Positions 7,178-13,745 of a stretch of DNA of 17,688 nucleotides are shown in pieces (position 1 is the first letter of the stretch; the number at the start of each line of letters is the position of its first letter). This DNA comes from JAZNOQ01 sp045589215 (GTDB lineage: Bacteria; Bacillota; Clostridia; Oscillospirales; CAG-272). Position numbers and translations under genes: made by a program. Under the pieces are notes generated by a model that did not search any database, was not told the origin of the DNA, and was given only the letters and a program-made list of their open reading frames with translations. The DNA is taken from positions 1-17,688 of the forward strand of contig JAZNOQ010000099.1 in the NCBI GenBank assembly GCA_045589215.1, written 5' to 3'.

Positions 7178-8068
7178 ATGGTTCGAACGGTGTATGCCGA
7201 CCTCTTGTTTCTGATCAATTTCAGTATGGATTTTCTTTGCTTTTTTCTCTTGTCTCGCCTTTTCAGCCGTCCGTTGTCCCTTCCTCGTACGCTTCTCGCT
7301 TCGCTGATCGGAGGTTTCTACGCCGTTCTGTCGCTTTTTCTGCCGTTTCGAGGATTTCTTCTCCTCGTTTGTGACACGTGTGCGTGTGCCGTGATGTGCC
7401 TTCTTGCAGAGATGAAGCGTGGCATTTCATTTTCGCGTATGGCAACCGAGATCCTTACATATACGGGCATTTCGATGGCACTCGGTGGGGTGATGACGGC
7501 GGTGTATTCGGTTCTGAACGAGGCAGGGATATCAAAGCTGCTCAAAAACGACAGCGATGGGATCTCTGCATGGATCTTTCTCCTGCTCGCCGTGATCGGC
7601 GGCGGGGCAACGATGCTTGGAAGCCGCTTTTTTCGGAGAAGGACGGCAGCGCAGTATTTTACGGTAACGGTTGGGCTTTGCGGCAAGGAACGTACCTTTC
7701 GGGCGGCGGTCGATACGGGGAATGCACTCGCAGATCCCGCGACGGGGACCCCTGCGGCGGCGGTCAGTATCAGCGCGCTGAAGGGCTTTATCCCACCTGA
7801 GATCTGTCGTGCGGCGGCGGAGAGCCCGATTACGTGCTTTTCGTCACTCCCCGAGCCCTATCGCGTGCGCGCGAGACTGTTGCCTGTCAAGACCGTAACG
7901 GGAGAAGGAATGCTTCTTGCCTTTCGTACGAATTTCTGCTATATCCGTGCCTTGGAGAAGGATGCGAAAAACAGCGACGCAGAGGGAGTAGAGCGCGAGC
8001 TGCTCATTGCTTTGACCGCCGCAACTCCCGAAAACGCAGATATGCTCCTGCCCGTCGGGATCTGTTAG
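7178..8068 (+). CDS. spoIIGA: Sigma-E processing peptidase SpoIIGA
   Basis: SpoIIGA is the septum-located aspartic protease that removes the pro-sequence of sigma-E in the mother cell after a signal from the forespore protein SpoIIR. The 296-residue product opens with VYADLLFLINFSMDF, the family hallmark, within a hydrophobic N-terminal half (several membrane segments up to about residue 150). The C-terminal half carries the catalytic motif AAVDTGNALADP, with D179 equivalent to the active aspartate of the family. AGGAGGG lies 10 bases before the ATG. The gene is followed after 29 bases by sigE, its substrate, the standard arrangement in spore formers. Expression probably depends on Spo0A, judging by the promoter. 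Confidence 0.92.
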   Translation: MVRTVYADLLFLINFSMDFLCFFLLSRLFSRPLSLPRTLLASLIGGFYAVLSLFLPFRGFLLLVCDTCACAVMCLLAEMKRGISFSRMATEILTYTGISMALGGVMTAVYSVLNEAGISKLLKNDSDGISAWIFLLLAVIGGGATMLGSRFFRRRTAAQYFTVTVGLCGKERTFRAAVDTGNALADPATGTPAAAVSISALKGFIPPEICRAAAESPITCFSSLPEPYRVRARLLPVKTVTGEGMLLAFRTNFCYIRALEKDAKNSDAEGVERELLIALTAATPENADMLLPVGIC

Positions 8069-8097
8069 ATAATAAACTATATGGAGGTTACTCTGAA

Positions 8098-8808
8098 ATG
8101 CTTCAAAGCGTTCTTTCTAAAGTCCGAGCATTCCTCGGGAGACTTTTTTGCCGAAAAGGAAAGGGGATCTATTATATCAACGGTCCCGACGTTCTTCCCG
8201 CACCCCTTACGGGGGAAGAGGAGAGAGAGGCGATCAACCGTTCGCTCGAGGACGAGGAGGCGCGAGACCTTTTGATCGCACATAATTTAAGGCTTGTCGT
8301 TTACATTGCAAAGCGATTTGAAAACACGGGGATCGGCATCGAGGATCTGATCTCGATCGGCACGGCGGGACTGATCAAGGCGGTCGATACCTTCCGTGCG
8401 GACAAAAACATCAAGCTCGCGACCTATGCATCGCGATGCATTGAAAACGAGATCCTGATGTATATTCGTAAAAGAAGCGGTTCGAGGTGCGAGGTATCGA
8501 TCGACGAGCCGCTGAACGTCGATTGGGACGGAAACGAGCTTTTGCTTTCCGACGTGCTTGGGAGCGAGGAGGATGGTGTTTCCTATGAGCTTCTCATTCG
8601 CGAGGAGCGCGCTGCCGTGCGCGCGGCGGTGGCGTCGCTTGAACCGAGGGAAAGGGAGATCATCGAGCTTCGATACGGACTCAGAGGAGGAAGAGAGCTC
8701 ACGCAGAAGGAGGTCGCAGATCTTCTCGGCATCTCTCAGTCGTATATTTCGCGGCTTGAAAAAAAGATCATAAAGCGGCTTCGGATCGAGGTCGAGGGTG
8801 TCATATAG
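8098..8808 (+). CDS. sigE: RNA polymerase sporulation sigma factor SigE
   Basis: Sigma-E directs the first mother-cell transcription programme of sporulation. The 236-residue product is close to the 239 of B. subtilis. Residues 1 to about 24 form a basic, amphipathic pro-sequence ending just before YYINGPDVLPAPL, where SpoIIGA cleavage would occur. Region 2 contains LRLVVYIAKRFENTG, EDLISIGTAGLIKAV and LATYASRCIENEILMYIRK. EPLNVDWDGNELLLSDVLG is diagnostic of SigE. Region 4 has ELRYGL and the helix-turn-helix QKEVADLLGISQSYISRLEK. The frame is open upstream to 7834, but that part overlaps spoIIGA; GGAGG at 8083-8087 fixes the ATG at 8098. The gene overlaps the start of a hairpin at its stop codon. 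sigG, the common neighbour, does not follow. Confidence 0.96.
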   Translation: MLQSVLSKVRAFLGRLFCRKGKGIYYINGPDVLPAPLTGEEEREAINRSLEDEEARDLLIAHNLRLVVYIAKRFENTGIGIEDLISIGTAGLIKAVDTFRADKNIKLATYASRCIENEILMYIRKRSGSRCEVSIDEPLNVDWDGNELLLSDVLGSEEDGVSYELLIREERAAVRAAVASLEPREREIIELRYGLRGGRELTQKEVADLLGISQSYISRLEKKIIKRLRIEVEGVI

Positions 8809-8840
8809 GGCTGAGTAAAGGACTCAGCCCTTAATTTAAA
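8808..8840. terminator. Hairpin between convergent sigE and the ATPase gene
   Basis: A perfect 9-bp stem (GGGCTGAGT 8808-8816, ACTCAGCCC 8822-8830) has a five-base loop and begins on the last base of the sigE stop codon. The tail on the plus strand is TTAATTTAA, a weak T-run, and on the minus strand it is weaker still. It probably serves as the end of sigE and perhaps of the opposing ATPase transcript. Confidence 0.65.
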
Positions 8841-8849
8841 AGTAGGCTT

Positions 8850-11585
8850 TCAAAACCCGCGTCTATGCCCTGAGAGCCGCCACATCAGCTTTCGTAAAAA
8901 CTCAGCGGGGAATACGAGAAGAGAGAGCAGAAATGTGTAAAGCAGCTCCTCCGATGTGAGCGGCATCGTGCGAAGGAGGCTTCCGCCGAGATAAACGAAC
9001 GCAAGCTGAACTGTGGCTACGAAAAGCATAATGAGAAGAAAGAGACGGTTTCGGGTGATCCCCGCGAAGAGATTTAAACGGTCGCTCCGACAGTTGAAGC
9101 AGTTTGCAACAGACGAGAAGATGAAGAACGCAAAGAATGCGGTGAGCAGGCAGAGATCGTTTTCGGTCGCTCTGAAGTGAGAAACGACCGATGGAGAAAA
9201 CAGAAAGAACAGCGAGAGGGCGACCGTAAACCCACCGAGGATCGCGATCTCGTGTACCATATAGCGGTTTAAGATCGGTTCGTCGCGCTTCTTCGGCTTT
9301 TCCTTCATATAAAACTGCATCGGGGGTTCACCCGCGAAGGCAAGACCGCCGAGGGTGTCCATGATCAGGTTGATCCAAAGCATTTGCACGACCGTGACGG
9401 GGGATTCAATACCGAGAAAGGGACAGAGCATCGTGACGCCGACCGCAGAAAAATTCATTGTAAGCTGAAGGGTGATGAATTTCCGAATGCTGCGGAAGAT
9501 CGTTCGTCCGTATAGCACAGCACGCACGACCGAGGCGAGATTGTCGTCGAGAATGATAATGTCTCCCGCTTCCTTTGCGACCTGCGTGCCGCTCCCCATG
9601 CTGAAGCCGATGTCGGCTTTTTTGAGCGCGGGGGCATCGTTGATGCCGTCACCCGTCATACCGACAACAAGCCCCTCCTCCTGCGCGAGTGTGACGAGAC
9701 GGGATTTGTCACTCGGCAGAGCGCGTGCAATCACGCCGATGCGCGGAAGAAGCTCCTTTACGCGCGTGTCGGATAGCCGTGAAAGCTCCTCGCCTGTGAG
9801 GACTGTATCTACACCGTTTTTGAGAATGCCGCATTTTTCTGCGATCGCCGTGGCGGTATCACGGTTATCTCCCGTGACCATCACAACGTGAACGCCCGCC
9901 TCACGAAGCTCCGCGACCGCCTTTTGTGCCTCGGGACGGATCTTGTCAATGAGCGCGATCGCACAGATCAGCGTGAGCGTGCCGAGCTGTCCGCTCTCCA
10001 GCTTATAGAGCGGAAGCTCCTCGTCGCTCGCGGCGACGACGATCATACGAAGCCCCTTCGTCGTGCGTGCGTTCAATTCACGCATAAAGGCGCTTCGGAC
10101 CGCAGGAAACGGAACGCGGGAGCCGTCCTTTTTGTATGCGTGAGACACGAAGGGAAGGATCTTTTCGGGAGCGCCCTTGACAAGGGTTACGCTGTGTCCG
10201 TTTTCGCGGATCACGGCGGCGGAATATTTGCGCGCGCTGTCGAAGGGAAGATAGGAAATGCGCTCAAAGGAGGGAGGCGTTGCTTCTTCCTTTAAGACCG
10301 AAGAGAGAAGTGCGCGATCGGTTCCGTTGCCTCCGATCGCCGTCGGGCGTTTTTCCCTTCCGCCACTCGCCACCGAGGAGGTATTGAATACCGCACTGTA
10401 TAAATAGTTTTCGTAGATCGGACCGCCGTGCGGAAGCTTTCCGAAGGTCGGATAGGTGAAGCCGTCCGAGAGAAGGATCTCACCGACCGAAAGCCGCCCC
10501 TCGGTGAGCGTTCCCGTTTTATCGGTAAAGAGAAGATTCATGCTGCCCGCTGCCTCAATGCCGACGGGCTTCCTTACAAGCACCCGATCCTTTACCATCC
10601 GCTTCATATTCGAGGAGAGTACCACGGCGACCATCAGGGGAAGCCCCTCGGGGACGGCGACGACGATCACGGTCAGCCCGAGCGTCAGGGCGTGGATCAG
10701 GCTTTCAAAGACAAAGGGAAGATCGAGAAAGCGCATCCGCATGATCGACGGCTCGAACCCGCTTTCGACGAAAAAGGTGATAAACAGATAAGCAAACGCG
10801 ATGAATGCCGCCGCAACGTATCCGAAGATCGAGATCTGCCGCGCGAGCTTGCCGAGTCGGAGCTTCAAGGGACTAACGCGCGTTTCCTCCTGCACCTCGC
10901 GGGAGATCTCCCCGAGAAAGGTCTCCTTTCCAACACGTGTGACGAGCATTTCGCATTCTCCCGTGAGAACGGTACAGCCGCGAAAGAGAGACGTGGGGCA
11001 GGCGGGATCGTTTTTGTCGGTGCTTCCGCTTTGATTTACCTGTGACATAGGATGCTTTTTCGCTTCTCGGCTTTCTCCCGTCAAGGCAGACTGATCGCAA
11101 CCGATGCGCCCCGAAAGGATCTCGCCGTCCGCGGGGATCATTTCACCTGCAGAAAGGAGGATCACGTCACCGACCGCGATCTCTGTAATCTCGAGCTCAA
11201 TGATACCCCCACCGCGGCGAACACGGCAAAGCGTCTCGGCACTTTCCTCAGAAAGACGCGCAAAGGCGGTGTCGCTGTTGTGCTCGGAGAGGGTAGAGAT
11301 CGTCGTGGCAAGAAGCACCGAGACCGCGATGCCGATCGTTTCGAGCTTGTCGCCGCTTCCGATGCCGCAAAGAAGAAAGATCAGATTGACAAATAGCGCA
11401 AAAAGCAAAATGCGGATGACGGGATCCCCGAGGTTTTTAAAGAAGCGGGAAAGAAAGCTTCGACGCTTTACCGTAGGGAGGATATTCCTTCCGTGTATCC
11501 TTCGGGATTCCTCCGCTTCCTTTTCGGTGAGCCCCTTCAGGGAGGGCTTCACAGGATCCTTTTTCGCAATTTCATATGTAACCAT
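8850..11585 (-). CDS. Calcium-translocating P-type ATPase (type IIB, PMCA-like)
   Basis: This 911-residue membrane pump should export Ca2+ at the cost of ATP. From the N-terminus come an amphipathic cation-ATPase N-domain (GLTEKEAEESRRIHGRN), the actuator motif TGES, VPEGLP in membrane helix 4, the phosphorylation site DKTGTLTEG, KGAPEKIL in the nucleotide domain, TGDNRDTA, and TGDGINDAPALKKADIG at the hinge. Membrane helix 5 reads TMNFSAV, without the glutamate that forms calcium site I in SERCA, while helix 6 has NLIMD of site II. That predicts one Ca2+ per cycle, as in PMCA-type pumps. The open frame extends 78 codons further upstream, but that part runs antisense through the TPP riboswitch and lacks family similarity; the ATG at 11585 begins MVTYEIAKK. 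Only weak ribosome-site (AAGGA) and promoter sequences are visible. Mn2+ transport is a less likely alternative. Confidence 0.92.
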   Translation of the reverse strand: MVTYEIAKKDPVKPSLKGLTEKEAEESRRIHGRNILPTVKRRSFLSRFFKNLGDPVIRILLFALFVNLIFLLCGIGSGDKLETIGIAVSVLLATTISTLSEHNSDTAFARLSEESAETLCRVRRGGGIIELEITEIAVGDVILLSAGEMIPADGEILSGRIGCDQSALTGESREAKKHPMSQVNQSGSTDKNDPACPTSLFRGCTVLTGECEMLVTRVGKETFLGEISREVQEETRVSPLKLRLGKLARQISIFGYVAAAFIAFAYLFITFFVESGFEPSIMRMRFLDLPFVFESLIHALTLGLTVIVVAVPEGLPLMVAVVLSSNMKRMVKDRVLVRKPVGIEAAGSMNLLFTDKTGTLTEGRLSVGEILLSDGFTYPTFGKLPHGGPIYENYLYSAVFNTSSVASGGREKRPTAIGGNGTDRALLSSVLKEEATPPSFERISYLPFDSARKYSAAVIRENGHSVTLVKGAPEKILPFVSHAYKKDGSRVPFPAVRSAFMRELNARTTKGLRMIVVAASDEELPLYKLESGQLGTLTLICAIALIDKIRPEAQKAVAELREAGVHVVMVTGDNRDTATAIAEKCGILKNGVDTVLTGEELSRLSDTRVKELLPRIGVIARALPSDKSRLVTLAQEEGLVVGMTGDGINDAPALKKADIGFSMGSGTQVAKEAGDIIILDDNLASVVRAVLYGRTIFRSIRKFITLQLTMNFSAVGVTMLCPFLGIESPVTVVQMLWINLIMDTLGGLAFAGEPPMQFYMKEKPKKRDEPILNRYMVHEIAILGGFTVALSLFFLFSPSVVSHFRATENDLCLLTAFFAFFIFSSVANCFNCRSDRLNLFAGITRNRLFLLIMLFVATVQLAFVYLGGSLLRTMPLTSEELLYTFLLSLLVFPAEFLRKLMWRLSGHRRGF

Positions 11586-11653
11586 TCCGTGACCGTTTCC
11601 TTCCGTTGTACTTTCGAAAAAGTATATGTCAGGAGAAACGGACGATATGCCTA

Positions 11654-11682
11654 TTGACAAGAGCGGAAATATGTGGTATAAT
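11654..11682 (+). promoter_or_regulatory. Consensus sigma-A promoter for the thiT riboswitch transcript
   Basis: Perfect TTGACA (11654-11659) and TATAAT (11677-11682) have a 17-base spacer and a TGG immediately before the -10 box (extended -10). Initiation near 11690 places the riboswitch aptamer some 20 bases downstream. The promoter should be strong and unregulated, leaving control to the riboswitch. Confidence 0.92.
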
Positions 11683-11706
11683 ACACGAAGAAACCGAATA
11701 ATCGCA

Positions 11707-11802
11707 TAGAGTCGGGGGTGCTGCCGATACGGCGGCTGAGATGGGCGACGAGTCCGAACCCTTTCACCTGATACGGATAATACCGGCGTAGGGAAGAACT
11801 TA
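11707..11802 (+). ncRNA. TPP (THI-box) riboswitch aptamer
   Basis: The conserved thi-box elements appear in order: GGGGGTGC (about 11714-11721), GGCTGAGATGG (about 11733-11743), CCCTTTCACCTGATACGGAT (11759-11778), AATACCGGCGTAGGGAA (about 11779-11795). The spacing and the P2/P3 and P4/P5 arms fit the class. P1 can pair AGTC with GAACT with one bulge. It lies before thiT, a thiamine transporter gene, the usual target. Bound thiamine pyrophosphate should favour the downstream terminator. Confidence 0.95.
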
Positions 11803-11809
11803 CACACAG

Positions 11810-11833
11810 CTGTCGGCAAGACGTCACCGATAG
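11810..11833 (+). other. Hairpin between the TPP aptamer and terminator
   Basis: CTGTCGG (11810-11816) can pair with CCGATAG (11827-11833) with one wobble pair. It lies in the expression platform. A further short stem, CAGAA / TTCTG at 11840-11853, abuts the terminator. I could not derive a convincing antiterminator by eye, so the role of either stem is open. Confidence 0.4.
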
Positions 11834-11853
11834 ACTAAGCAGAATTTGTTCTG

Positions 11854-11882
11854 AACCGCATGGAAGATTCCGTGCGGTTTTT
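11854..11882 (+). terminator. Riboswitch expression-platform terminator
   Basis: AACCGCA (11854-11860) pairs with TGCGGTT (11873-11879), extended inward by T-G and GGA/TCC, with an AGAT loop and a T-run to 11882. It lies 21 bases before the thiT ribosome site, so it would stop transcription before the gene when the riboswitch is bound. Confidence 0.88.
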
Positions 11883-11915
11883 CTGTTTCGCTCTAATCAT
11901 TTTAAGGAGGCATTT

Positions 11916-12584
11916 ATGCAAAAAAACAACACACGCCGCCTCACAACGTCTGCGATCATGCTTGCGATGGCGACGGCACTTGCCGCAGTAATGACGCTGA
12001 TCCCGTTCTTCAGTCAGGCGTTTGGCGGCAGCTTCACCTTTGGCAGTATGCTGCCGATCGTCGTCGTATCGTATATGTACGGCGTCAAATGGGGGCTCTT
12101 TACCTCCGCGACCTATGCGGTGATCCAGATCGTGATGGATCTTATGATGGGCAAGGGCTCGGTCATTCTCGCGCTCTTTATGCCGTCGAGCGATGATTAT
12201 ATGGGAGCGGTCGCCGCGATCTTGATCCTGCTGATCGACTACGTCATCGCTTATACCGTTCTCGGACTTGGGGGCGTATTCCGTAAGAAGATCAAATCAA
12301 AGCCCCTGTCTCTCGTTCTCGGATCGGTAGTCGCTCTGTCTCTCCGCTATCTTGCGCACATTGTGTCGGGATATATCTTCTACGGCGCGTGGGCGGAATG
12401 GTTCTTTTCCGAGCCCGAAAACGCATGGATCGGTGAAACGGTGCTATCGATCTTTTCGGGGAATGGGCTTGCGCTCGTCTACTCGATCTGCTATAACGGC
12501 ATCTATATGATTCCCGAGATCATCGTGACGGCGATCCTCGCGGTCGTTGTATCCCGTGTTCCTACGGTGAAGCTTGAGGCGTGA
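11916..12584 (+). CDS. thiT: Thiamine transporter ThiT (ECF S-component)
   Basis: ThiT binds thiamine with high affinity and works with the shared energy-coupling module EcfAA'T, which is not in this window. The 222-residue protein has about six membrane helices. Family features are the N-terminal basic stretch leading to TSAIMLAMATALA (contact to EcfT), GGSFTFGSMLPI at 37-48, YGVKWGL, LRYLAHIVSGYIFYGAWA at 143-160 and ICYNGIYMIPE at 191-201. H148, W159, Y193 and N194 fall in the two segments that provide thiamine-contacting residues in the characterised Lactococcus protein. AAGGAGG at 11904-11910 precedes the ATG by 5 bases. It follows a TPP riboswitch and terminator, so it is off when thiamine pyrophosphate is plentiful. 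It is a single-gene unit ended by the terminator at 12609. Confidence 0.94.
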   Translation: MQKNNTRRLTTSAIMLAMATALAAVMTLIPFFSQAFGGSFTFGSMLPIVVVSYMYGVKWGLFTSATYAVIQIVMDLMMGKGSVILALFMPSSDDYMGAVAAILILLIDYVIAYTVLGLGGVFRKKIKSKPLSLVLGSVVALSLRYLAHIVSGYIFYGAWAEWFFSEPENAWIGETVLSIFSGNGLALVYSICYNGIYMIPEIIVTAILAVVVSRVPTVKLEA

Positions 12585-12608
12585 CGCCTTGATTTAGAAA
12601 AGCAAAAA

Positions 12609-12659
12609 GGGAGTGAGCCCGAAGCCTTAACGGCAACGGAGCTCACTCCCGATGTTTTT
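12609..12659. terminator. Bidirectional terminator between thiT and the esterase gene
   Basis: A perfect 10-bp stem (GGGAGTGAGC 12609-12618, GCTCACTCCC 12641-12650) has a 22-base loop. On the minus strand the stem is followed directly by TTTTTGC, a good terminator for the esterase gene. On the plus strand GATGTTTTTA follows, serving thiT. Confidence 0.85.
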
Positions 12660-12667
12660 ATGGAATT

Positions 12668-13540
12668 TTATACGTTCGGACCGTAATGCCCAAAGTCCTT
12701 GATCCAACGGATCGCAAGGTTCACCCACCCCTGAACGTGAGGTACGATCATATGGGGCTTATCGGACATCGTTTCCTCGTTTGCAAGCGAAAGTCCGTGC
12801 GAGCCCTCGGGGAAAACGTGCATCTCGAAGGGAACGCCCTTTTCGGCGTATGCATTCGCGAGAAGCAGGGAATTTTGGATCGGGACCGTGCGGTCGGTGA
12901 AGGTATGCCAGACGAAGAGGGGGGAAGAGGTCTCGTCTACGTGCTTTTCAAGCGAGAAGCGGAGAAGCTCCTCCTCCGACGGCTCCTTCGTATTGCAAAG
13001 ATGATAGAAGGATCCCTTGTGTGCAAAGACTCCCGAGGTGATCACGGGGTAGGAGAGAAGCATACCGTTCGGTTTTCCGATCTCGGTCGGTTCTTCTGCG
13101 GATGCGCCGAGTGCCTTTTGTACGGCGTCCTCCTTCCAAAGGATGCCCGATGAAGCGGCAAGATGCCCACCTGCCGAGAAGCCGATGATGAAGATCTGAT
13201 CGGGATCGATATGATATTCCTCTGCGTTTTCGCGGATATGTTTGATTGCAAGTGCCGCCTCGATCTGAGGCGCGTAATCGGATGCACCGGGGTTTTCGGG
13301 GTATTTGTCTCCCTTCATACCGACGGTATAGCGAAGCAGGAAGGCATTTAGTCCAGCTCCGAGAAATGCCTTCACAATGGGCTCTCCCTCTCTGTCGGAG
13401 AGGAAGCGGTAGCCGCCGCCCGGGCAAACCACGATCGCCTTGCGCGGAGAAGCCTTCAGCTCGGCGGAGTTATCCGAAACGTAGGTGGTGAGAGTTGCAC
13501 CGGGATACTGTTCACTAAGTTCTATTGTTTTGATCAGCAT
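12668..13540 (-). CDS. Alpha/beta hydrolase, acetyl-esterase type
   Basis: This 290-residue cytoplasmic (no signal peptide) serine hydrolase resembles the esterase/lipase group that includes carbohydrate acetyl- and feruloyl-esterases. The oxyanion motif is CPGGGY (39-44). The nucleophile elbow is GFSAGG with S122. The likely triad partners are D216 in TFTDRTVP and H248 in PEGSHGL. The usual family length is 270-310. The open frame runs 22 codons further upstream, to 13606, but that region contains the gene's own -10 and -35 boxes, so the ATG at 13540 is used. The purine-rich AAAGG before it is about 12 bases away. The substrate cannot be inferred; removing acetyl groups from sugars or xylan oligomers is plausible but untested. 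The gene stands alone between two plus-strand units. Confidence 0.85.
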   Translation of the reverse strand: MLIKTIELSEQYPGATLTTYVSDNSAELKASPRKAIVVCPGGGYRFLSDREGEPIVKAFLGAGLNAFLLRYTVGMKGDKYPENPGASDYAPQIEAALAIKHIRENAEEYHIDPDQIFIIGFSAGGHLAASSGILWKEDAVQKALGASAEEPTEIGKPNGMLLSYPVITSGVFAHKGSFYHLCNTKEPSEEELLRFSLEKHVDETSSPLFVWHTFTDRTVPIQNSLLLANAYAEKGVPFEMHVFPEGSHGLSLANEETMSDKPHMIVPHVQGWVNLAIRWIKDFGHYGPNV

Positions 13541-13577
13541 GGTGGGATAATACCTTTCTTGAATGTTTGATGACCTT

Positions 13578-13606
13578 ATTATACACGAAAAGAGACAGTT
13601 TGGCAA
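13578..13606 (-). promoter_or_regulatory. Promoter for the esterase gene
   Basis: On the minus strand TTGCCA (13606-13601) and TATAAT (13583-13578) are 17 bases apart. Transcription would start near 13571, giving a leader of about 30 bases to the ATG at 13540. Confidence 0.8.
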
Positions 13607-13629
13607 TAGGAAAGTGAAAATTTGTTGAT

Positions 13630-13664
13630 GAAAAGACAGAGAAAAAGCGTGAACGAAAAGACAG
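13630..13664. repeat. Direct repeat GAAAAGACAG (two copies)
   Basis: Identical 10-mers lie at 13630-13639 and 13655-13664, 25 bases start to start, in the 100-base gap between the two divergent promoters. A near copy (GAAAAGAGACAG) is at about 13587-13597 within the esterase promoter spacer. These might be regulator sites, or only purine-rich DNA. Confidence 0.45.
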
Positions 13665-13672
13665 GAAAATGC

Positions 13673-13701
13673 TTGACTTTTTTCGTGAAAAAAGGTATAA
13701 T
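13673..13701 (+). promoter_or_regulatory. Promoter for the miaB cluster with internal palindrome
   Basis: TTGACT (13673-13678) and TATAAT (13696-13701) are 17 bases apart. The region from 13677 to 13694 is a perfect palindrome of two 8-bp arms (CTTTTTTC and GAAAAAAG) around GT. It occupies nearly the whole spacer, where a repressor would block polymerase. Initiation is expected near 13708. Confidence 0.85.
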
Positions 13702-13745
13702 ATATGATGTGTAATTATAGCAGAAATTCGGGAGAAAAGCAGCAA

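Noticed and set aside
7834..8097. Upstream extension of the sigE reading frame
   Set aside because: It overlaps spoIIGA in another frame, is arginine-rich and unlike any sigma factor. GGAGG at 8083 and homology to SigE place the start at 8098.
10428..11045. 205-codon plus-strand frame opposite the ATPase gene
   Set aside because: A shadow of the ATPase coding region without a ribosome site or domain.
11677..11686. TATAATACAC shared by the thiT and spoIIGA promoters
   Set aside because: The ten-base identity includes the consensus -10 box, leaving only four extra matching bases, so no shared regulator is implied.
11586..11819. N-terminal extension of the ATPase frame
   Set aside because: It runs antisense through the TPP riboswitch aptamer and has no similarity to P-type ATPases. 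The family N-terminus begins right after the ATG at 11585.
13704..13745. Upstream ATG for miaB
   Set aside because: It lies immediately after the -10 box and before the expected transcription start, so it would not be in the message.
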